From positions 372,001-436,000 of the forward strand of contig NZ_JAUOEL010000005.1 in assembly GCF_030540765.1 (NCBI RefSeq): 64,000 nucleotides of DNA, read 5' to 3'. A model generated the notes under the pieces. The model searched no databases, had not been told where the DNA came from, and was given only the letters and a program-made list of their open reading frames with translations. Position numbers and translations under genes: made by a program. Positions 26,607 to 34,706 of this stretch are shown in pieces. Numbering within the stretch: the stretch's first letter is position 1; every line of letters begins with the position of its first letter. The DNA comes from Flavivirga jejuensis. Lineage in GTDB: Bacteria > Bacteroidota > Bacteroidia > Flavobacteriales > Flavobacteriaceae.

Positions 26607-26649
26607 AAACATTGCCCCTATTTAGAAAAGCTAAATAGGGGCAATGTTT
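26607..26649. terminator. Bidirectional terminator between pyk and the beta-barrel gene
   Basis: A perfect 19-bp stem (AAACATTGCCCCTATTTAG and its complement) around AAAAG, with T-runs on both strands. It lies between convergent genes and can serve both. Confidence 0.92.
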
Positions 26650-26670
26650 TATATAAGTTATAATATAAAG

Positions 26671-27543
26671 TTACAAATCAAACATATATGCTACAGAAAA
26701 ATTAAAAAACCCTGTAGTGTTTAAGTTAGATTCAGTACCTATAGCTGAAGGTAAATTTATATTATACCCAAGTTCGAAGTCAAAAGCATTCGTACTAAAC
26801 TCTAATGGAAAATTAATTTGAGTATTGATTAAACCAAAGGCATCGTTTTCTAAATACTCAGTAGTTACGACGCCATTTTGTATATAAATTTGTCCTAATT
26901 CGAAGGTTTGTTTCCCAATAACCATATTTAGCTCTGGTCTTAATTTTAAGCTACTTCTTTTTGTTTTAAATAATTTAAGCGACGCGTAACTTGTTGATGA
27001 AATTTGAAACGAATCATCTCTTCCAAATAAATAAGTACAAGAAAGCTGTGTACCTATAGTGCGTTGTTTGTTTTTAATACCAGCCCCTAAGGTTAATGTG
27101 TTTTCGAAAGGGTTATCTACACCACTTGAATAAATATATCTTGAATAAGAAGTGTATAATCTAAGCAATTTTTTCTTACCTATATTTTTACCATACCCAA
27201 GTGTTAGGGCTGTGTAATCCCATTTTGGAACAAACTCATTATAATATACTCCTGAGGCACTAGCCACAAAACCTTTAGAATGCATATAGGTAATTTGTGG
27301 TCTTAAATTGTATTGATTAATGCCAATATCTCTTCCAGAAAAATAGGTATCGCTATTGTAATTAACAGATACATATAAAAATTGAAAATTAACATCTATC
27401 AGTTCATCTAAAATACCCTCATCATCCAACAAACTATCAATAATCTCATCGATTTCTTCGTCTTCGTTAGAATTCGGTTTTTCTTGTGAATATGCAGATA
27501 AACCACTTGATAATATTAAAAATGTCATGAAGACTTTTTCCAT
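26671..27543 (-). CDS. Predicted outer membrane beta-barrel protein, function unknown
   Basis: A 290-residue exported protein. The signal peptide ends SAYSQ near residue 20. An acidic stretch follows (EDEEIDEIIDSLLDDEG), then about 220 residues of alternating strands (QFLYVSVNYNSDTYF, WDYTALTLGYGKNI, RLYTSYSRYIY, FNFSVAYMFDL), ending in a hydrophobic residue before a charged one, as barrel proteins do. I do not recognise a family. It is the last gene of the ECF sigma operon running leftward from 30292 and may be a target or sensor of that stress system. Confidence 0.65.
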   Translation of the reverse strand: MEKVFMTFLILSSGLSAYSQEKPNSNEDEEIDEIIDSLLDDEGILDELIDVNFQFLYVSVNYNSDTYFSGRDIGINQYNLRPQITYMHSKGFVASASGVYYNEFVPKWDYTALTLGYGKNIGKKKLLRLYTSYSRYIYSSGVDNPFENTLTLGAGIKNKQRTIGTQLSCTYLFGRDDSFQISSTSYASLKLFKTKRSSLKLRPELNMVIGKQTFELGQIYIQNGVVTTEYLENDAFGLINTQINFPLEFSTNAFDFELGYNINLPSAIGTESNLNTTGFFNFSVAYMFDL

Positions 27544-27708
27544 TTAGTATTTTTTATAAATCTTAATTACGTATTTAACATGTTTGTTGGTGTCAAAATT
27601 ATATACATATTTTATTAAATATGTATATAACGCAGAAAAGTGGTTGAATGCATTCAACCACTTATTCTAGAAAACTAAAGATATATTTAAGAAGTAAAAA
27701 GCTATTAA

Positions 27709-28164
27709 TCAACCATTATCTTTTTGTTTTCTTTTTTTCATTCTATCGCTTTTTACAGATTCGCGCAATTCATTCCTGTCTTCTCCTCTTCGATTTTTCG
27801 ACCTAGTACGTATTTGCTGCCGTTGTTCTGTAGTAAGTGTTGCCCTAAATTGTTCCTTTAGCCTATTTACTTTAGCTTTATTTTCTTCTAATAAAAACTT
27901 TTGGTCTTCAGTAAAAGTTTTTATTAATGCCTCACGTCTTTCTTGTTTTGAAAGGGTTACATTTTCTAAAATAGCTAACTGTTCAGCTGTTAGACTAGAT
28001 TTAAAAGCGTTTCTATTTGTTTTAATTAAAGTACGTTGCTCTTCCATAAGTTTGTTTTGCTCTGTAGTTAAACTCTCTTTAAGAATGTCTTCTTGAGCCC
28101 CTAAACCCATGATGCTTATGAATATACCGAGCATTAGTAATTTAATTTTTTTTACAAATTTCAT
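27709..28164 (-). CDS. Exported LTxxQ-repeat (Spy/CpxP-like) protein
   Basis: A 151-residue exported, highly charged helical protein. The signal peptide ends LGAQ near residue 23. Four copies of the Spy/CpxP motif are visible: LTTEQNKLMEEQR, LTAEQLAILE, FTEDQKFLLEE and LTTEQRQQIR. The tail is very basic (RSKNRRGEDRNEL, MKKRKQKDNG). Spy and CpxP are periplasmic chaperones and stress-signalling regulators; a similar function fits its position in an ECF sigma/anti-sigma operon. Dispersed repeat copy 2 ends 5 bases before its start codon, so it may affect translation. It differs from true Spy in its basic tail. Confidence 0.7.
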   Translation of the reverse strand: MKFVKKIKLLMLGIFISIMGLGAQEDILKESLTTEQNKLMEEQRTLIKTNRNAFKSSLTAEQLAILENVTLSKQERREALIKTFTEDQKFLLEENKAKVNRLKEQFRATLTTEQRQQIRTRSKNRRGEDRNELRESVKSDRMKKRKQKDNG

Positions 28165-28169
28165 GTCTT

Positions 28170-28318
28170 TAATCTAAAAATTCTCCAACCCCTTGGGTTG
28201 GGCCTGCCTGTTGGCAAAGGCAGGGTTTCCTATTACATCTCTCCTTTGAAGCTATCAGGATTGCCTTTTTTGGCAGTTCTGGGTACGGTAAAATACAAAA
28301 TTCTTGAATTTTTTATTT
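28170..28318. repeat. Dispersed repeat family 1, copy 2
   Basis: A second copy of the element at 4561-4686, same orientation, about 149 bases. It carries an additional ~24-base block with two small inverted repeats (CCAACCCCTTGGGTTGG and CCTGCC...GGCAGG). The T-loop hairpin is kept with a paired change: ATTGCC / GGCAGT here versus AACTGC / GCAGTT in copy 1, so an extra C on one side is matched by an extra G on the other. It lies between the lipoprotein and LTxxQ genes. Confidence 0.6.
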
Positions 28319-28336
28319 CAAACGAAACAGAATGTT

Positions 28337-29221
28337 TTAGCGTTTTCTTTTTCTCTTTAATTCAATTTCTGTAACTGTCTCGTCAGCTTCTGTTAGCGTA
28401 GCTAAGTTATCGCAAGTACCATCACCATAATCTAAAATAGATGTTTCGCCAGCTTCTGTATATTCTTTAATACCTTCTGCAATATACTTACATGCTGCTG
28501 GTTTAATTAATGCTGTTGTTATTTCAACAGTTTTTGTGTTTTCTTCAGCATCTGTAAATGAATATGATCCAGTAATCGTTTTTTCATCATCCTTATGAGT
28601 ATCTGTGTCGCTTCCAGCTGTTACTTCTACTAAGCGTGTTCCTGCCTTTGTTATAGTGCCTTCATCAGTTTCTATTGTTATATTAACAGAACCTTCTATT
28701 TGTGGATTGCCATTTTCGTTTTCAGCAGTATATTCATGAGTTTTTGTTCCATTTGTAACATAGCCGTTAACTGTAAAAACATCAAATGTAATTGTACGAC
28801 TTTTGTCTGTATCTAAGGTGGACTTTACAATAGTAATGGTTCCAGATATAATGTCTCCGTTACGATCTTCACAATCATCTGGAAAAGATATGGTAGTTGT
28901 TGTAACATCACCTTCGGTTACTTCTTCAAATACAGCACAGTCAGGAAAAAAACCAGATCTATCTTTACAGCCTTTTCCTAGCTTCGTTTTTCCAGAGCTG
29001 GTTTTACCTGTAACATCTGTTGTAGATTCAAACTCCAGAGAACTTAATGCGTACAAACTGTAAGTATCTACTACCGATTCTACTTCCTCAACAGAGGCTT
29101 CAAGTGTAACAAGTTCTACGGCACTAGTACTTTGATTTTGGGAGGTGTCATCGGTACAAGAAAAAAGGCCTAAAGTAATTGTTACTATAGCAAAAGCTAT
29201 ATTAAATTTGTTCTTTTTCAT
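28337..29221 (-). CDS. Predicted lipoprotein in ECF operon, function unknown
   Basis: A 294-residue lipoprotein (ITLGLFSC, lipidated Cys near residue 22). The body is rich in Thr, Glu and Asp and contains short beta-type stretches: TVTISFPDD-like segments, GTKTHEYTAENENGNPQ, GSVNITIETDEG. A central cysteine group (KGCKDRSGFFPDCAVFEE, then FPDDCEDRNGD) and a later CKYIAEGIKEYTEAGETSILDYGDGTCD suggest disulfides or metal binding at the surface. The C-terminus ends in basic residues (LKRKRKR). I recognise no family. It is third in the ECF operon, 28 bases after the anti-sigma candidate. Confidence 0.75.
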   Translation of the reverse strand: MKKNKFNIAFAIVTITLGLFSCTDDTSQNQSTSAVELVTLEASVEEVESVVDTYSLYALSSLEFESTTDVTGKTSSGKTKLGKGCKDRSGFFPDCAVFEEVTEGDVTTTTISFPDDCEDRNGDIISGTITIVKSTLDTDKSRTITFDVFTVNGYVTNGTKTHEYTAENENGNPQIEGSVNITIETDEGTITKAGTRLVEVTAGSDTDTHKDDEKTITGSYSFTDAEENTKTVEITTALIKPAACKYIAEGIKEYTEAGETSILDYGDGTCDNLATLTEADETVTEIELKRKRKR

Positions 29222-29249
29222 AATATAAGAGGTTTTAAATTAATTAGTG

Positions 29250-29717
29250 TTATAAAGCTTCATCAAATAAAGCTTCTTCTAAAACATAGTTGTCTATAAA
29301 TTCGTCAATGTTATTTTCTTCTATAAAAAGAGATGTAATTAAAATATCACTTTCTGATAATACATTGGTTTTATCGGTGATTTTTTCTGGATCTAACTGT
29401 TTAATAGTATCCAAAACAATTGTTTGAATATCATTAATTTGCAGACCGCGATTTGGTTTAATTAATGTTATAGCAATCAATAATATAATTGATGCCGCAG
29501 CATACCAAACAAATGATTTTCTTAAAAAGAAAATTGGTTTCTCTTTTTCTTTTTTATCTAAAACTTTAGATAGGATCTCCTGTTTAGATTTAGAGAAATA
29601 ATTTTCTGGAATGCCTAGCCCTAATTCATTACTATGCAATTCTCGTATGTTTTTATCAAACAAATTTTGATTGTTTGGTTGTTTTTCAGGAGTTATGTTA
29701 TTGTTTTTTGTTCCCAT
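29250..29717 (-). CDS. Predicted membrane anti-sigma factor
   Basis: A 155-residue protein with one membrane segment (SFVWYAAASIILLIAITLI, about residues 69-87). The ~68 residues before it are hydrophilic and probably cytoplasmic, where sigma factors are bound; the ~68 after are periplasmic and acidic. No zinc (HxxxCxxC) motif is present. The call rests on its place: it begins 8 bases after an ECF sigma gene and has the usual anti-sigma topology. Its periplasmic tail could sense envelope signals. Confidence 0.65.
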   Translation of the reverse strand: MGTKNNNITPEKQPNNQNLFDKNIRELHSNELGLGIPENYFSKSKQEILSKVLDKKEKEKPIFFLRKSFVWYAAASIILLIAITLIKPNRGLQINDIQTIVLDTIKQLDPEKITDKTNVLSESDILITSLFIEENNIDEFIDNYVLEEALFDEAL

Positions 29718-29725
29718 CGTTTATT

Positions 29726-30292
29726 TTAGACCTGTTTTTTTGTGAAAAGTTCAACAGAGAGTATATTTTTTTCAATGTGCTTAACCGAATTGTAATAAGA
29801 AGATTTTAAAGTGCCTTCTTTTATTCCCAAAATATCGGCTATTTCTCTAAATTTTAAATCATCAAAATATTTCATTTGAAATATTTGCCTTTGTTTTTTA
29901 GGAAGTTCAGATAAAATACGGTGTAGCCTTAATTGCATATCATTACTATCAAAAAAAGTATCACTTGCTAAATTTTCCAGATATGTATTATTAATATCGT
30001 CAATTGAAACGTTTTGTCTTTTCTTGTTTTTTTCTATAAAACGAAGGGATTCATTATATGCAATTTTATACATCCAAGTATGTAAAGAGCTTTTTTGTTT
30101 AAAATTAGGTAAGCTTTTGTAAATTCTTAAAAACGTATTTTGAAGTACATCGTTTGCATTTTCATGTGTAATTACTAGTTTACGAATATGCCAATATAAG
30201 CGCTCTTGATAAAGATCGAGCAATTTTGAAAATGCTTTTTCTTTATGCTTATTACTTGTTAATTCGTTTAAAAAAATAGACTCGTCGATCAA
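29726..30292 (-). CDS. ECF-type RNA polymerase sigma factor
   Basis: A 188-residue sigma-70 family protein with only regions 2 and 4. Region 2 includes ENANDVLQNTFLRIYKSLPNF and LHTWMYKIAYNESLRFIEK, which recognise and melt the -10 element. Region 4 includes LPKKQRQIFQMKYFDDLKF and the helix-turn-helix FREIADILGIKEGTLKSSYY. The first gene of a five-gene leftward set with an anti-sigma candidate, lipoprotein, LTxxQ protein and barrel, it is probably autoregulated. The family subtype cannot be assigned by eye. Confidence 0.92.
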   Translation of the reverse strand: MIDESIFLNELTSNKHKEKAFSKLLDLYQERLYWHIRKLVITHENANDVLQNTFLRIYKSLPNFKQKSSLHTWMYKIAYNESLRFIEKNKKRQNVSIDDINNTYLENLASDTFFDSNDMQLRLHRILSELPKKQRQIFQMKYFDDLKFREIADILGIKEGTLKSSYYNSVKHIEKNILSVELFTKKQV

Positions 30293-30314
30293 AGATTTGA
30301 TTAATAAGGACTAA

Positions 30315-30333
30315 TGTATTTGTAGTAAATACA
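30315..30333. promoter_or_regulatory. Perfect inverted repeat upstream of the ECF sigma gene
   Basis: TGTATTT-GTAGT-AAATACA, 7-bp arms, 23 bases before the sigma start. On the minus strand an AACC lies just upstream of it. It could be an operator or part of an autoregulated promoter; this is positional inference only. Confidence 0.3.
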
Positions 30334-30428
30334 GGTTAAACAATAGCATTTTTAGTTAGACCTTTAAAAACGAAAATAGTTTATAAATTGTTTTAATTTG
30401 AAGTGTTTTTAACTTTTATAATAACTGT

Positions 30429-31526
30429 TTAAAACTCGAATTTTAACTGAACACTCACGCTTTTTTGTTCAGGTTTTTTCTTAGCTTCTGTATTTAAGTT
30501 TGACATTGAAATACCCAATAAACGTACTGAATTACTCAGTTTTTCTTGATATAACAAATCTTTAGCAGTTTCTAAAATAATACTCATGTCACTTATAAAA
30601 TAGTGCAATGTTTTACTTCTAGTTTGTAATGTGAAATCGCTATATTTTATTTTTAATGTTACTGTTTTTCCTGCAACTTTACTTTTCTTTAAACGTCGCG
30701 AAACCTCTTCAGCAATGTGTTCAAGTTTTTCGAACATAAAAACCTCACTTGATAAGTTTTTACTAAATGTACGCTCGGCAGCTAATGATTTTCTTATGCG
30801 ATTAGGTTTTACCTCGCTATTATGAATGCCTCTAACCAGATAGTAATAATAGCGTCCAGACTTGCCAAAGTTTTTATCAAGATATTCTAGCGATTTTCCT
30901 TTTAAATCCAAACCTGTGAAAATGCCTTTTTGATACATTTTTTCGGCAGTGACTTTACCAACCCCGTAAAATTTTCGAATATCTAATTTTTCTAAAAATT
31001 CAATAGCCTCTTCTGGGTTTACTGTTTTTTGTCCGTTAGGTTTGTTGTAGTCACTTGCAACTTTGGCAATAAATTTATTAATAGAAATGCCAGCCGAAGC
31101 CGTTAAACCAACTTCTTTAAAAATACGCTCACGAATTTCTTTAGCAATTAAAGAAGCGCTTGGGTTTCCTTTTTTGTTTTCGGTAACATCTAAATAAGCT
31201 TCATCTAAAGAAAGTGGCTCCACTAGATCTGTATAATCATAAAAGATACTCTTAACTTTTTTAGAGATTTCCGAATAGCGTTCAAAATTTGCTTTTACAA
31301 AAATGAGTTCGGGGCACAATTTTGCAGCTAAATTTCCAGCCATGGCACTTTTTACACCAAACTTTCTAGCTTCATAGCTAGCAGCACTAACAACACCTCG
31401 TTTTCCACCGCCTCCAACAGCAATAGGTTTACCTTTAAGATCAGGATTATCCATTTGAGCAACAGAAGCATAAAACGCATCCATATCCACATGAATAATT
31501 TTTCGTATTGGTAAATCGCCAGACAT
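30429..31526 (-). CDS. dinB: DNA polymerase IV (Y family)
   Basis: A 365-residue translesion polymerase. Catalytic carboxylates are Asp14 (IIHVDMDAFYASV) and Asp108/Glu109 (LSLDEAYLDVT). The helix-hairpin-helix region (FYGVKVTAEKMY-like segment near residue 180) and the little finger domain follow. The last residues, VQLKFEF, resemble a QLxLF beta-clamp-binding motif. It copies past damaged bases with low fidelity. It is divergent from the CYTH gene across 90 bases, which hold a GCCTCTT / AAGAGGC inverted repeat (31563-31592) of unknown role. Confidence 0.94.
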   Translation of the reverse strand: MSGDLPIRKIIHVDMDAFYASVAQMDNPDLKGKPIAVGGGGKRGVVSAASYEARKFGVKSAMAGNLAAKLCPELIFVKANFERYSEISKKVKSIFYDYTDLVEPLSLDEAYLDVTENKKGNPSASLIAKEIRERIFKEVGLTASAGISINKFIAKVASDYNKPNGQKTVNPEEAIEFLEKLDIRKFYGVGKVTAEKMYQKGIFTGLDLKGKSLEYLDKNFGKSGRYYYYLVRGIHNSEVKPNRIRKSLAAERTFSKNLSSEVFMFEKLEHIAEEVSRRLKKSKVAGKTVTLKIKYSDFTLQTRSKTLHYFISDMSIILETAKDLLYQEKLSNSVRLLGISMSNLNTEAKKKPEQKSVSVQLKFEF

Positions 31527-31616
31527 ACTGTAAATTTAGGCATTAAATGTCTTTTTATTATGGCCTCTTGTAATTATTGAATTTTAAGAGGCGTATTAAT
31601 TTGAATTAGATAATAA

Positions 31617-32087
31617 ATGATAGAAATAGAACGTAAATTTTTAGTGACATCAAATGCCTATAAAGATGAAGCATTTAAGAGTACCAGAATTATTCAAGGG
31701 TTTTTAAACACCCATAAAAAAAGGACAGTTCGTGTTAGATTGAAAGGAGATATAGGATATATAACAGTTAAAGGACAATCATCACAAGACGGACTCTCAA
31801 GATTTGAATGGGAAAAAGAAATATCTAAAGAGGAAGCAGAATCATTATTGAATATTTGCGAATTAGGAGTTATTGATAAGATTCGTTATGAAGTAAAGAT
31901 TAAAAATCATATTTTTGAAGTAGATGAATTTTTTGGCGACAATAAAGGTTTAGTTGTTGCAGAAGTTGAATTAGAAAATGAAAATGAGGCTTTTGAAAAA
32001 CCTTTCTGGCTGGGAGAAGAAGTAACAGGAGATATAAAATATTACAATTCGCAATTAAGTAAACAATCATATAAAACTTGGCTCTAA
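31617..32087 (+). CDS. CYTH domain protein (triphosphatase-like)
   Basis: A 156-residue single-domain CYTH protein. The ExExK signature is IEIERKF (Glu3, Glu5, Lys7), followed by the paired basic strand TVRVRLKGDIGYITVKG and the acidic strands FEWEKEIS, IFEVDEFFG and LVVAEVELE that bind metal. Such enzymes hydrolyse tripolyphosphate or related triphosphates; adenylate cyclase activity is less likely for this small form. It is 17 bases upstream of a YCII lipoprotein on the same strand. Confidence 0.9.
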   Translation: MIEIERKFLVTSNAYKDEAFKSTRIIQGFLNTHKKRTVRVRLKGDIGYITVKGQSSQDGLSRFEWEKEISKEEAESLLNICELGVIDKIRYEVKIKNHIFEVDEFFGDNKGLVVAEVELENENEAFEKPFWLGEEVTGDIKYYNSQLSKQSYKTWL

Positions 32088-32104
32088 CTTAAAAAGTTAT
32101 CATT

Positions 32105-32650
32105 ATGAAAAATTTAATAATACCAATACTTTTTGCATGTATATTTTTCTCATGTAAAGAAGACGTAAAAGCATCTATGTCTGATATTGATGAAAAGGTA
32201 TCTGAAGTAATAGAAGAAAAAGTAGATTCAGTAATAGATGTTGTTCAAGAACCCATTAAAAAATCAGCAAAACAGGTTAAAGAAGAGCTTATAGCAAAGG
32301 GCTTCAAGGTTTTTGATTATGTTGATGAAAAGACTCAAGACACTATTTTAATGCAGCAATATTTTATGGCATTTTTAAAAACAGGACCTATTAGAGTGCA
32401 AAATGAAGAGGAAACAGCCTTTTTACAAAAAGAACATTTAGCACATTTAACCAAAATGTATGAGTTAGGATATGCAGATATTTCTGGACCTTTTGATGAT
32501 GAGGGAGATATCCGCGGGGTTACTATTTATAATGTACCCTCATTAAAAATGGCAGATAGTTTAGCAAATGCAGATCCCATGGTAAAAGCAGGACGATTAG
32601 AAATTGAAATACACCCGTGGTGGGCAGGAAAAGGGTTTCCTTTACGGTAA
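32105..32650 (+). CDS. Lipoprotein with C-terminal YCII-like domain
   Basis: A 181-residue lipoprotein (ACIFFSC, Cys17). Residues ~20-65 are a helical, charged spacer (VSEVIEEKVDSVIDVVQEP). Residues ~85-180 resemble the YCII/DGPF fold: MQQYFMAFLKTGP, EHLAHLTKMYELGYADISGPF, ADSLANADPMVKAGRLEIEIHPWW. YCII domains are usually cytoplasmic dimeric proteins with a conserved His-Asp pair; a lipoprotein version is less common. Its stop overlaps the next start by one base. Confidence 0.8.
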   Translation: MKNLIIPILFACIFFSCKEDVKASMSDIDEKVSEVIEEKVDSVIDVVQEPIKKSAKQVKEELIAKGFKVFDYVDEKTQDTILMQQYFMAFLKTGPIRVQNEEETAFLQKEHLAHLTKMYELGYADISGPFDDEGDIRGVTIYNVPSLKMADSLANADPMVKAGRLEIEIHPWWAGKGFPLR

Positions 32651-33522
32651 TGTTAAAACTTTTAAGGCTCCTATTTCGTGTTAGTAATGCTATAATAATT
32701 GTAGCATTATTGATTATTCATTTTGTTATAAAAGAAAGTGGTTTTCAGGCGTCTTTATACTTTTATACGTTCCCTATACCTATAATTATCCTTATCGTTT
32801 TAATACTTTCTATTTTTATAAAAAAAAGAAAGTATCATCTAACATTAGCAGGGATTTTATTAATTGTCTGGTTAGGAAGAAGTTTTAAAATCCATATTGC
32901 AGATGATATTAAGGAAACAGACTTAGAAATTGTTTTTTGGAATGCATCTCACTATAGAGAATTTGAAGATGTATTTGAAGAGACCGAAAACATTCCAGAT
33001 GTTGTAGTTTTAGTTGAATACCACGGTGAATTACTACAAGATATGATATTAGAATATCCTGAATATTACTTTTATAAGCATAAAACTGAAGAAATAGGAG
33101 TATTTTCTACACAACCTATTGAAATATTAGACGTATTATCTTCAAAATTAAGTACAACACTTATAAATTTTAAGACACAAGGGATTAACTTCTATGCGGT
33201 GGATGTATCAGCAAGTCTTGATGTTCCCAGAGCATGGGGTTTAGAGTTTGTTGATAAGTCTATTACGCAAACAAAAAACACGGTTGTTTTAGGAGATTTT
33301 AATGTGCCTTATGAGTCTAAATATTTAGATAATGTTAAAAAGAGGTTTAATCATGCATTTACTGAAAAAGGGAACGGGTTTAGAGAGACTTGGTTTTGGA
33401 ATATTCCTTTGCTTTCACTCGATCACATTTGGGTATCGAAAGATTTAAAAATTCTTAAAGCGAAAAAAATAAACACCTTTAAATCCGACCATAGTATGGT
33501 AAAAACGTTTATCAGAAAGTAA
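32650..33522 (+). CDS. Membrane-anchored endonuclease/exonuclease/phosphatase family protein
   Basis: A 290-residue protein. I use the ATG at 32650, which overlaps the YCII stop (TAATG); an upstream in-frame ATG at 32617 lies within the YCII gene. The first ~85 residues contain about three membrane helices (SNAIIIVALLIIHFVI, TFPIPIIILIVLILSIFI, LAGILLIVWLG). The rest is an EEP fold on the outer side: DLEIVFWNASH, VVVLVEYHG, VVLGDFNVPY, LSLDHIWVSKD and KSDHSMV, with the GDFN and SDH metal/catalytic motifs. A phosphodiesterase or nuclease activity is likely; the substrate is unknown. Confidence 0.85.
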   Translation: MLKLLRLLFRVSNAIIIVALLIIHFVIKESGFQASLYFYTFPIPIIILIVLILSIFIKKRKYHLTLAGILLIVWLGRSFKIHIADDIKETDLEIVFWNASHYREFEDVFEETENIPDVVVLVEYHGELLQDMILEYPEYYFYKHKTEEIGVFSTQPIEILDVLSSKLSTTLINFKTQGINFYAVDVSASLDVPRAWGLEFVDKSITQTKNTVVLGDFNVPYESKYLDNVKKRFNHAFTEKGNGFRETWFWNIPLLSLDHIWVSKDLKILKAKKINTFKSDHSMVKTFIRK

Positions 33523-33553
33523 TTAATTCGAAATAAAAATACTTCTTTTTTTA

Positions 33554-34081
33554 TTAATTCAGATACAAGCCTTCTGTGTTTATACGAAGGTAATTATTCA
33601 TTTCAAGAATAGAGTCTTTATAAAATTTGTTACTATCTATTAAATCTGAAGAATGCTTATTATTAATTTTTAAAAATTCCTTTTTTTCATTTAGAAAGGT
33701 TGTTACATTATTTATATCAGATAGTAAGGCGTTGTTTTTTAACGTGTTATTTATTGTTAGCATCACAGGAATCATAATAACACCCAGAGAAAGTACTGGT
33801 TTTATAATATTTTTATAATTGTTCCAAAAAATCACATGAACAGGTTGTATTTTTTCTTTTATATATTTTTTCTTGAAAGCTATTGATAGTTTTTCTTTTG
33901 TTGAATCATTTACTTTTAATGCTTCAAAATCTCTTTTAAAAGATTCTTTAGAATTAGTTAAAAGAAAACGAAGCTCACTATACTCGGTATCTGATATTTT
34001 GGATAGAACAAATTGTTTTTCTTCAAATGAGAGGTTTGAAAAATTCTTTTTTAATAATAGTTCTTCTATGGTTAACTTCAT
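33554..34081 (-). CDS. Predicted membrane anti-sigma factor
   Basis: A 175-residue protein with one membrane segment near residues 90-107 (IIKPVLSLGVIMIPVMLTI). The N-terminal ~80 residues are helical and charged (FSNLSFEEKQFVLSKISDTE), as in many Bacteroidota anti-sigma proteins; the C-terminal ~65 residues are external. No zinc motif. It starts 4 bases after an ECF sigma stop, which is the main reason for the call. Confidence 0.6.
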   Translation of the reverse strand: MKLTIEELLLKKNFSNLSFEEKQFVLSKISDTEYSELRFLLTNSKESFKRDFEALKVNDSTKEKLSIAFKKKYIKEKIQPVHVIFWNNYKNIIKPVLSLGVIMIPVMLTINNTLKNNALLSDINNVTTFLNEKKEFLKINNKHSSDLIDSNKFYKDSILEMNNYLRINTEGLYLN

Positions 34082-34085
34082 AACT

Positions 34086-34682
34086 TTAATATTTGTCCGA
34101 ATTAAACTTTTTTAATGTTACCGCTAGTTTTTTTGAAGCATAAAATAATCTCGATTTTACTGTCCCTTCTGAGCATTCCATAATGTCACTAATTTCTTTA
34201 ATAGACAAATTGTCTTGATGTCTTAAAGTAAATGCTAAGCTATGTTTTTTATTTAACTTTTCTAGTTCAATATCTAAACATTTTTTGAATAAAGAGTGGT
34301 TGTTCTCAATATTTATTATAGTGGCAGGAACTGTTTTTTTATTTACATTTTCAAGATCTAAACTTATGGTCTTGTCTGCTTTTATACTATTGTTTCTATA
34401 TTCATTTTTACACATATTATAGGCAATACTATATATCCATACAGAAAAATTCTTAGTATGATCAAATGCTTCTGCCTTTTCAATTACTTTCAAAAATAAA
34501 TCCTGTAATAAATCTTGGGCTTTATCATTGTTTTGATAGAGTTTTTGATAAAAGAAAAGAAACAGCCTTTTTGAATATCTCTCATAGAGTTCATTAAAAG
34601 CTTTTTCTTTTCCTTTAATTATAAAGACCATCAATTCTTCATCAGATTTGTTATTATAATTAATTCCAAATTGAAAATCCAA
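34086..34682 (-). CDS. ECF-type RNA polymerase sigma factor
   Basis: A 198-residue ECF sigma factor with region 2 (QNNDKAQDLLQDLFLKVIEK, WIYSIAYNMCKNEYRN) and region 4 (LNKKHSLAFTLRHQDNLSI, then EISDIMECSEGTVKSRLFYA). It is distinct from the ECF factor at 29726-30292. The order is secreted carbohydrate-binding-like protein, sigma, anti-sigma, all leftward. An ECF-like promoter lies upstream of the first gene (35334-35361), which suggests autoregulation. Confidence 0.92.
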   Translation of the reverse strand: MDFQFGINYNNKSDEELMVFIIKGKEKAFNELYERYSKRLFLFFYQKLYQNNDKAQDLLQDLFLKVIEKAEAFDHTKNFSVWIYSIAYNMCKNEYRNNSIKADKTISLDLENVNKKTVPATIINIENNHSLFKKCLDIELEKLNKKHSLAFTLRHQDNLSIKEISDIMECSEGTVKSRLFYASKKLAVTLKKFNSDKY

Positions 34683-34706
34683 TATAGTGATCTGTTTTAA
34701 AAATAA

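Noticed and set aside
31352-31543. 63-residue frame overlapping the dinB start
   Set aside because: Same strand, shifted frame within conserved dinB codons; composition is not protein-like.
31563-31592. Inverted repeat GCCTCTT / AAGAGGC as a LexA-type operator between dinB and the CYTH gene
   Set aside because: Arms are 16 bases apart and I know no matching SOS box for this group; kept only as a remark in the dinB entry.
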